A model generated the notes under the pieces. It was not told the DNA's origin, made no database searches, and was given only the letters and a program-made list of their open reading frames with translations. From Dehalococcoidia bacterium (GTDB taxonomy: Bacteria; Chloroflexota; Dehalococcoidia; GIF9; UBA5629), in assembly GCA_016930155.1 (NCBI GenBank), contig JAFGHL010000072.1, positions 1 to 38,993 on the forward strand: a stretch of 38,993 nucleotides of DNA, in the 5' to 3' direction. Positions within the stretch are counted from its first letter, which is position 1; the number at the start of each line of letters is the position of its first letter. Made by a program: the position numbers and the translations under genes. This document shows, piece after piece, positions 32,979-38,993 of this stretch.

Positions 32979-33359
32979 CTATTTATTTATTATTACATCT
33001 GCAATTAAAAGCAGGGCGATGAGTACCGCGCAGATGACTATAAGTAGGACCCAAAAAATAGGCTTACTGGTTAAGCCGGCTGCTTTGGGTTCCTCCCTGC
33101 GTTTGCTGGATCTTTCGGAAAAGGGTTGAGTTTCAAACGCTTTTTGCGGGACAACCGGGATAGCGGCCTCTGCTGCGGCACGTGGTGGAGTGCCCCAGTT
33201 AAAGATAGTATGGCAGTTGGGGCAGGCGGGATAGCGGTTGTTCAACGGGCTGCCGCATACAGGGCAGTTGTAAACAAAGGCCTGGCCGCATTCGCTGCAC
33301 TCGGGCTCCCCCAGGGCGTTAAGAGTGCCGCAAATGGGACATTGAAAGCTTTGAATCAT
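32979..33359 (-). CDS. Double zinc-ribbon protein with C-terminal membrane anchor
   Basis: 126 residues. Four CxxC pairs lie in the first 55 residues (CPICG, CSECG, CPVCG, CPNCH), making two zinc ribbons of the DZR type. A polar linker (about 55-100) leads to one membrane helix at the C-terminus (PIFWVLLIVICAVLIALLLI). It probably presents the zinc ribbons in the cytoplasm as a docking module. It lies between two paralogous small membrane genes, suggesting a three-part membrane assembly (inference). Confidence 0.75.
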   Translation of the reverse strand: MIQSFQCPICGTLNALGEPECSECGQAFVYNCPVCGSPLNNRYPACPNCHTIFNWGTPPRAAAEAAIPVVPQKAFETQPFSERSSKRREEPKAAGLTSKPIFWVLLIVICAVLIALLLIADVIINK

Positions 33360-33391
33360 GATCGCTCTATTTCCATATTTTCGAACAACGA

Positions 33392-33586
33392 CTATTGCAC
33401 AAGCGTGATGAAGTAATAGGCTGAGTACATTGCGTAGCAGACCACCGCCACCAGGGCAATAACCCCGGCAAATGTGACCACTTTGCCCGGGCCGGTCTTC
33501 TTGCCCGCGAAGGCGCCCAGCGCCAGAAAGACGCAGAAGCCCAAGATGCTGAACAGGATTAGGGCCAGCGACTGTGCATTAGGCAT
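33392..33586 (-). CDS. Small two-helix membrane protein (paralogue of 32771)
   Basis: 64 residues: helix one LALILFSILGFCVFLALGAF, loop AGKKTGPGK, helix two VVTFAGVIALVAVVCYAMYS. It is equal in length and topology to the protein at 32771. GAGGA sits just upstream of the ATG. Function unknown. Confidence 0.68.
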   Translation of the reverse strand: MPNAQSLALILFSILGFCVFLALGAFAGKKTGPGKVVTFAGVIALVAVVCYAMYSAYYFITLVQ

Positions 33587-33624
33587 TTGATCCTCCTCTA
33601 AAGCAAAATGTCTAGGCTATTGTA

Positions 33625-34044
33625 TTATTCTCCCATAATCTGCAAAATGATCTCACGTGACCTGGGGCGTGTATCGAAATCGATGATAACGATCTGTTGC
33701 CAGGTGCCCAGCGTCAGGCGTTTATTGATGAATGGGATCGTTATGGAGGGGCCGAGCAACGAGGCGCGTACGTGCGAGTGACCGTTGCCGTCTCCCCAAG
33801 CCTTGTTATGCTCGTAGTTGATCTCTTCGGGTATGATGCGCTGCCACATATCCTTCATATCGGCGACCAGGCCCGGCTCGAACTCCACGGTTGTAATCCC
33901 GGCAGTTGACCCGGGTATAAATACCGTGACCACGCCGCTGTTAATCCCGGAATTATTTACCTCACGTGCTATCTCCGAGGTTACATTAATGGTTTCGCCC
34001 CGACCGCCGGTGCTCGCTTGTATCCTCTTACAACTGACAGTCAT
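33625..34044 (-). CDS. YjbQ/UPF0047 family protein
   Basis: 139 residues, a full-length UPF0047 domain. GVVTVFIPGSTAGITTVEFE and HNKAWGDGNGHSHVRASLLG are the family signatures, the latter with the conserved histidines. TLGTWQQIVIIDFDTRPR closes the fold. E. coli YjbQ has weak thiamine-phosphate synthase activity, and the physiological role is unsettled. Its ATG overlaps the pyrK stop by four bases (ATGA), so the two are co-translated. Confidence 0.9.
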   Translation of the reverse strand: MTVSCKRIQASTGGRGETINVTSEIAREVNNSGINSGVVTVFIPGSTAGITTVEFEPGLVADMKDMWQRIIPEEINYEHNKAWGDGNGHSHVRASLLGPSITIPFINKRLTLGTWQQIVIIDFDTRPRSREIILQIMGE

Positions 34045-34880
34045 ATGCTAACCTCCTGCCATATTATATCCTTTATATCGAAAACGGGCCCTTCCCGGCA
34101 AACCCTTTTCATCCCATGCGTTGTCCTGATACTGCAACCGTAGCAGGCGCCGACGCCGCAGCCCATACGAACTTCCAGCGAAACCTGAACCGTTTTGGCC
34201 CGGATCTCCGGCATTGCGGCCAGCTTACTTAGCATGGCCTGCGGGCCACAGGCAAAGATCTGGTCCGTTCCTTCCAGGTATTCCGGCAATATATCAATCA
34301 CGAAACCTTTCTTACCCGTACTACCATCGTCGGTCGTGATCACGTGTGTAGCTCCTGATGGTAACATATTTTCAGGTATTATTCCTGCTGCGCTGCGGGC
34401 TCCTAATAGCAGCGTTACCTGCCTGCCACGTAATAATGCCTGCTCGGCCAGGAATCCCAGCGGCGCAATGCCGATGCCGCCGGCAGCAAGAAGTATACTC
34501 TTCGACCTTTCGTCTACATGAAAATTGTTACCCAGTGGACCGATGATATTGATTATTTCTCCTTCTTCTAAATGGGATAGCCAGGGCTTTCCTTTTACTC
34601 CCATAGGTATCGGTTCCGTTGGACGATGTAAATTTATTGTGCTGTTTAGAATAGTCTCGTCAGTAACAGAGTAGAGGAAAAACACTTTTTCTTCATTCAC
34701 TGTGTGGATGCTAAGCGGGCGTCTGAGTAGAGTATCTAGCCCACATTTCAGCATGCAGAACTGCCCAGGTCTGGCTTCAGCTGCAATTGCGGGCGCGTTT
34801 ACCTGTAATAGGAAATATTTGGCGCCCGGATACTCCAGCACCAGCCTATTGCATATGACCTCAGCTTCTATTTGGTACAA
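34041..34880 (-). CDS. pyrK: Dihydroorotate dehydrogenase electron-transfer subunit
   Basis: 279 residues from TTG 34880. The FAD-binding RRPLSIHTV motif and GPLGNNFHV lie in the first half. LLAAGGIGIAPLGFLAEQA and IFACGPQAMLSKLA mark the NAD domain. The [2Fe-2S] cysteines are in MGCGVGACYGCSIRTTHG and the later VCREGPVF. It passes electrons from dihydroorotate to NAD as partner of PyrD type 1B. pyrD itself is not in the window. The gene starts 10 bases after carB in the same direction, with no clear ribosome site. Confidence 0.92.
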   Translation of the reverse strand: MYQIEAEVICNRLVLEYPGAKYFLLQVNAPAIAAEARPGQFCMLKCGLDTLLRRPLSIHTVNEEKVFFLYSVTDETILNSTINLHRPTEPIPMGVKGKPWLSHLEEGEIINIIGPLGNNFHVDERSKSILLAAGGIGIAPLGFLAEQALLRGRQVTLLLGARSAAGIIPENMLPSGATHVITTDDGSTGKKGFVIDILPEYLEGTDQIFACGPQAMLSKLAAMPEIRAKTVQVSLEVRMGCGVGACYGCSIRTTHGMKRVCREGPVFDIKDIIWQEVSI

Positions 34881-34890
34881 TTCAATACCG

Positions 34891-37800
34891 TTACTTTATA
34901 TCCTGGTGATAATTTTGCAGCGATTTAACGCCTGGCCTGTGCTGCTGATAGGCCTCTATGCCCAGCACCGCAGCTGCAGCGGCGGCAAGGGTGGTGATAT
35001 ATGTCACCTTGTACTTGATGGCGGTCTTGCGAATATAAGAGTCGTCGTACTTGCTGAGCTTGCCGCTGGGTGTATTGACCACGAGCTGTATCTCGCCGTT
35101 CATGATGCCATCGATGATATTAGGACGGCCTTCATGTTGCTTATTTATCACCTCCGATTCCACTCCGTAGCCGGCCAGGAAATCATGAGTGCCCCTCGTA
35201 GCTTTAATGCGGAAGCCGAGATCCCTGAATTGCTTCGCTACATTTAGGGCCGTGGGTAGCTCCTTGCTGTTGAGGCTGAGGAGAATGGTGCCGCTGTCCG
35301 GCAGGCGTTGCCTGGCCGCCTCCTGCGCTTTATAGAAAGCCATGCCGAAAGAGTCGGCCATGCCCAGCACTTCGCCGGTGGACCTCATCTCGGGGCCGAG
35401 CACGGGGTCTACCTCGGGGAACATATTGAAAGGGAAGACGGCTTCTTTGACACCATAATGCGGTATATTGCGGTGTACCAGACCGAGTGTCTCAAGCTTC
35501 TTTCCCAGCATGAGCTGCGTGGCGATACGGGCCATGGATACATTGCAGACCTTGGATACGAGGGGAACGGTTCTGGATGCTCTGGGGTTGGCCTCCAGTA
35601 CGTAGACGGTATCCTGCGCGATAGCGTATTGCATATTCATGAGGCCGACCACGTTAAGCTCACGGGCTATACGGGAGGTATAGTCGAGAATAGTCTGCTT
35701 GTGCTTGTCCGCTATGCTCAACGGTGGAATGATGCAGGATGAATCGCCTGAGTGTATGCCGGCCAGCTCGATATGCTCCATGATGGCGGGCACAAAGGTG
35801 TCGGCGCCGTCGGCTATGGCGTCGGCTTCGGCCTCTATGGCATTCTCCAGAAACTTATCGATTAGGATGGGACGGTCGGGCGTTACCCCAACGGCTGCGC
35901 TGACATATTCACGCAACATCTCTTCGTCGTGTACGACCTGCATACCCCGCCCTCCCAGTACGTAGGAAGGACGTACCATAAGCGGATATCCGATGCGGCG
36001 TGCGACCGTGAGGGCTTCCTCTATATCGATGGCCATGCCCGACTCAGGCATGGGGATTTTCATCTTCAGCATCATTTCCCTGAACCTGCCGCGGTCCTCT
36101 GCCAGGTCGATTATCTCCGGAGTTGTGCCGAGTATCTTTACTCCGCACCGGCTCAGCTCCTCGGCTATATTAAGCGGAGTCTGGCCGCCGAACTGCACGA
36201 TTACACCTTCAGGCTGCTCTTTTTCCCAGATGCTGAGCACGTCCTCCACTGTCAGCGGTTCGAAGTACAGCTTGTCGGAAGTATCATAATCGGTTGATAC
36301 TGTCTCGGGATTGCAGTTGACCATGATGGTCTCATATCCTTCATCCCGTAAGGCAAAGGCGGCATGCACGCAGCAGTAATCGAATTCTATACCCTGTCCG
36401 ATGCGGTTAGGCCCGCCGCCCAGCACCATCACCTTTCTGCGGCTGCTGCTCTGCGTCTTATCCGGGGCATTGTAGGTGGAGAAGTAATATGCCGCGTTCT
36501 CCACACCGCTTACAGGTACGGGCTCCCAGGCTTCCTTCATGCCGAGCGCCAGCCTCTGCTCGCGCACCGTTTTCTCGGGAATTTGCAGAAGCTGGGCGAG
36601 GTATTTATCGGCAAATCCATCCTGCTTTGCCCGTCTGAGCATCTCGTCCGGCAGCGGCTTGCCTTTAAATATGCGGACCTCTTCTTCAAGTTCGACCAGT
36701 TCTTTCATCTGCTGGATAAACCATTCCTTGATGTAGGTCAGTTTATGCAGGGAGCGAACGCCGGCTCCCTTGCGCAGAGCCTCGTACATTATGAACTGGC
36801 GCTCGCTGGAGGGCTCTTTTAGCATGGACATCAGCTCAGCCAGAGTTCTATCATTAAAATCCCTGGCGAATCCCAGGCCGTGCCTGCCGGACTCGAGAGA
36901 CCTGATGGACTTTTGTAGCGCTTCCTTGTAGTTTTTGCCGATGCTCATAACCTCGCCCACAGCGCGCATCTGGGTACCCAGCTTGTCCTCGGCGTCCTTG
37001 AATTTTTCGAAAGCCCAACGGGCGAACTTGACCACAACATAATCGCCGGATGGCGTGTATTTCTCCAGGGTGCCGTCACGCCAGTAGGGTATCTCATCCA
37101 ATGTAAGACCGGCAGCCAATCTGGCGGATATTAGTGCGATGGGAAATCCGGTGGCCTTGGAAGCCAGCGCTGAAGAACGCGAAGTGCGTGGATTGATCTC
37201 AATCACCACCACACGGCCGGTTTTAGGATCGTGGGCAAACTGGATGTTCGTACCGCCGATGACACGTATGGCCTCAACGATTTTGTAGGAATACTCCTGC
37301 AACCTCTTCTGCAGTTGAGTATCTATGGTCAGCATAGGCGCCACGCAGTAAGAATCGCCGGTATGCACGCCCATTGCATCGACATTTTCGATAAAACAGA
37401 CGGTGATCATCTGGTTCTTGGAATCGCGTACTACCTCGAGCTCGAGCTCTTCCCAGCCAAGCACCGATTCTTCGATCAGCACCTGGCCAATCAGACTGGC
37501 GGCAATACCTCGGCCGGCCACAGTGCGCAGCTCTTCCACGTTGTAGACCAGCCCACCTCCCGTGCCGCCCATCGTATAGGCCGGTCTAACCACCACCGGG
37601 TAGCCCAACTCGGAAGCTACCCGCTCGGCGTCCTCGATAGAATAAACTGCTTCGCTTTTAGGCATATCAATGCCCAGACGGTTCATAGTGTCCTTGAAGG
37701 CTATGCGATCTTCGCCGCTGCGTATGGCATCGACATCTACGCCGATCACCTCGACGCCGTATTTTTCAAGCACCCCCTCTTTGGCCAACTCGGCGCTGAG

Positions 37801-38091
37801 GTTGAGCCCGGATTGACCTCCCAGATTGGGCAACAGGGCGTCCGGCCTTTCTTTTTCGATGATCTTCTCCATCATGTTTACAGTGAGCGGCTCAATATAT
37901 GTAATATGTGCCATGCCCGGATCGGTCATAATGGTGGCCGGATTTGAGTTGACCAGCACGATCTCGTAGCCCAAACCCTTGAGGGCTTTACAGGCTTGAG
38001 TGCCGGAGTAGTCGAATTCACAGGCCTGGCCTATGATGATGGGGCCAGATCCGATGATCATTATTTTCTTTATATCGTTTCTTCGCGGCAA
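34891..38091 (-). CDS. carB: Carbamoyl-phosphate synthase large subunit
   Basis: 1066 residues, the expected length (E. coli about 1073). Two homologous ATP-grasp halves are visible: PRRNDIKKIMIIGSGPIIIG opens the first and RRKVMVLGGGPNRIGQGIEF the second. RPAYTMGGTGGG and RPSYVLGGRGMQ are the two ATP loops. A C-terminal MGS-like allosteric domain (about 930-1060) ends the protein. It makes carbamoyl phosphate for pyrimidine and arginine. Start is TTG 38091 with GGAGG six bases upstream. carA is not between pyrC and carB. Confidence 0.97.
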   Translation of the reverse strand: MPRRNDIKKIMIIGSGPIIIGQACEFDYSGTQACKALKGLGYEIVLVNSNPATIMTDPGMAHITYIEPLTVNMMEKIIEKERPDALLPNLGGQSGLNLSAELAKEGVLEKYGVEVIGVDVDAIRSGEDRIAFKDTMNRLGIDMPKSEAVYSIEDAERVASELGYPVVVRPAYTMGGTGGGLVYNVEELRTVAGRGIAASLIGQVLIEESVLGWEELELEVVRDSKNQMITVCFIENVDAMGVHTGDSYCVAPMLTIDTQLQKRLQEYSYKIVEAIRVIGGTNIQFAHDPKTGRVVVIEINPRTSRSSALASKATGFPIALISARLAAGLTLDEIPYWRDGTLEKYTPSGDYVVVKFARWAFEKFKDAEDKLGTQMRAVGEVMSIGKNYKEALQKSIRSLESGRHGLGFARDFNDRTLAELMSMLKEPSSERQFIMYEALRKGAGVRSLHKLTYIKEWFIQQMKELVELEEEVRIFKGKPLPDEMLRRAKQDGFADKYLAQLLQIPEKTVREQRLALGMKEAWEPVPVSGVENAAYYFSTYNAPDKTQSSSRRKVMVLGGGPNRIGQGIEFDYCCVHAAFALRDEGYETIMVNCNPETVSTDYDTSDKLYFEPLTVEDVLSIWEKEQPEGVIVQFGGQTPLNIAEELSRCGVKILGTTPEIIDLAEDRGRFREMMLKMKIPMPESGMAIDIEEALTVARRIGYPLMVRPSYVLGGRGMQVVHDEEMLREYVSAAVGVTPDRPILIDKFLENAIEAEADAIADGADTFVPAIMEHIELAGIHSGDSSCIIPPLSIADKHKQTILDYTSRIARELNVVGLMNMQYAIAQDTVYVLEANPRASRTVPLVSKVCNVSMARIATQLMLGKKLETLGLVHRNIPHYGVKEAVFPFNMFPEVDPVLGPEMRSTGEVLGMADSFGMAFYKAQEAARQRLPDSGTILLSLNSKELPTALNVAKQFRDLGFRIKATRGTHDFLAGYGVESEVINKQHEGRPNIIDGIMNGEIQLVVNTPSGKLSKYDDSYIRKTAIKYKVTYITTLAAAAAAVLGIEAYQQHRPGVKSLQNYHQDIK

Positions 38092-38202
38092 GTATAGCCT
38101 CCGTACGAAATTTCAGTCAGTTTAAATACTCGTTTTGGGCACATGAAATCTGCTTAAGGTCGCCGTGCAAGATTATAAAAGCAGCGTTCCCGGCCATGGT
38201 AA

Positions 38203-38993
38203 TTAATCAATCTTGAGAGAATTGTGGCGGAAGGCCAAAAATCCGCCACTGATGGTGGCCACAACCATTCCCTTCAATTTACAGCCATCGAACGGTGTAT
38301 TCCTGCCTTTTGAAAAGAATTCTTTAGCGTCGACCGTCCATTCGTATCCTGTATCCAGCAGTGTCAGGTCGGCGCGCGTGCCCGGATTAAGCGTCCCCGC
38401 GCCGTTTTTCAAGATGCTCGCCGGACCTGTGGTCAGGCAGGTCAGGAGGGCAGTCAGGCTGATTTTGCCCGTATGTACCAGAGACATAAGAGCGCCGAAT
38501 GCGGTCTCGAATCCGATGATACCGGATACGGCATTCTCAAATTCGCAGAGCTTTTCCTCGACGGTATGAGGAGCATGGTCTGTGGCTATCACATCGATCG
38601 TGCCATCTGTTATACCCCGTATCAATGCTTCTACATCAGCGGGCGACCTCAACGGAGGGTTAACCCTGGCGTTGGTGTCATAAGCCAGTGAAGATCGCGG
38701 ATCATCCTGTGAATTCATCACTCTCTCGTGTGTCAGTGTAAGATGGTGTGGAGTGACATCGCAGGTGACCTTCAGTCCTCTGCATTTGGCATCTCGTACA
38801 AGCTGCACCGAGCCGGCGGTGCTGATGTGAGTCACGTGCAGTTTAGCGCCCGTCCGTTCGCACAATGCAATGTCGCGCGCCACGATTGTATCCTCGGCGG
38901 CTGCGGGTATACCCTTGAGGCCGAGCCTGACGGCAACCCATCCTTCGTTCATGTGTCCTCCCTGCGATAGATCGACATCCTCGCAGTGATCGA
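38203..38993 (-). CDS. pyrC: Dihydroorotase, 3' part (5' end outside window)
   Basis: 263 residues visible; the frame is open past 38952 to the right edge (reading DHCEDVDLSQGGHMNEGW), so the Met at 38952 is internal. Zinc and active-site residues include the His of KLHVTHIST, PHHLTLT and the catalytic Asp of IATDHAPHT. The C-terminal DLTLLDTGYEWTVDAKEFFS and RNTPFDG follow class I dihydroorotase. It closes carbamoyl-aspartate to dihydroorotate. 111 bases separate it from carB, with no open frame for carA. Confidence 0.95.
   Translation of the reverse strand, partial: DHCEDVDLSQGGHMNEGWVAVRLGLKGIPAAAEDTIVARDIALCERTGAKLHVTHISTAGSVQLVRDAKCRGLKVTCDVTPHHLTLTHERVMNSQDDPRSSLAYDTNARVNPPLRSPADVEALIRGITDGTIDVIATDHAPHTVEEKLCEFENAVSGIIGFETAFGALMSLVHTGKISLTALLTCLTTGPASILKNGAGTLNPGTRADLTLLDTGYEWTVDAKEFFSKGRNTPFDGCKLKGMVVATISGGFLAFRHNSLKID

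Noticed and set aside
37231-37947. 238-codon plus-strand frame over carB
   Set aside because: Antisense to highly conserved ATP-grasp sequence; no domain.

Overview
The window looks like a bacterial chromosome segment from an anaerobic or sediment-type lineage. My best guess is Chloroflexota of the Dehalococcoidia type, because acyl-CoA dehydrogenase/thiolase/MaoC modules, a RuBisCO-like protein, threonine and pyrimidine genes and frequent TTG starts occur together. That placement is inference; there is no rRNA or marker gene here to prove it. Coding density is high. I see no phage, insertion sequence or CRISPR array.

Layout. 1-1047 (-): the start of a secreted TIG/Ig-like repeat protein running off the left edge. 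1207-1280: tRNA-Asp. 1373-3187 (+): a PlsY-like acyltransferase and a membrane family-2 glycosyltransferase. 3209-11681: a TetR regulator divergent from a nine-gene + strand run made of two acyl-CoA dehydrogenases, an HMG-CoA-synthase-fold/DUF35 fusion, a thiolase, three MaoC-type proteins and a second PlsY. The run resembles the actinobacterial sterol side-chain modules in which paired dehydrogenases, paired MaoC proteins, DUF35 and a thiolase form hetero-complexes. Paired palindromes and two overlapping divergent promoters in the 3.85-4.14 kb spacer suggest TetR control.

11690-12685 (-): a PflX-like radical SAM protein. 12841-18892 (+): a tight five-gene operon of FGGY kinase, RuBisCO-like protein (RLP), class III aminotransferase, STAS-domain protein and CoA-transferase. 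It has a clear sigma70-type promoter overlapped by an inverted repeat. The RLP keeps the carbamylated-lysine metal site but has changed substrate-site residues, so this is the best candidate for an undescribed pathway.

18893-21463: accessory-looking DNA with a gene-poor 500-base gap containing small ORFs and an apparent broken lipoprotein gene, a rhodanese lacking its catalytic cysteine, two overlapping small membrane-protein genes, and two divergent XRE regulators sharing repeated TTTACTA sites. 21534-23622: two GDP-mannose 4,6-dehydratase homologues, the first with an altered active site. 23700-23776: tRNA-Pro.

23869-28685 (+): parvulin-type foldase, homoserine dehydrogenase, threonine synthase, flavin-reductase-like protein and GTP cyclohydrolase I. 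28687-32251 (-): a MacAB-type export system (permease, ATPase, lipoprotein adaptor). 32348-34044 (-): a mini beta-carbonic-anhydrase-like protein, two paralogous small membrane proteins around a zinc-ribbon protein, and YjbQ. 34041-38993 (-): pyrK, carB and the 3' part of pyrC.
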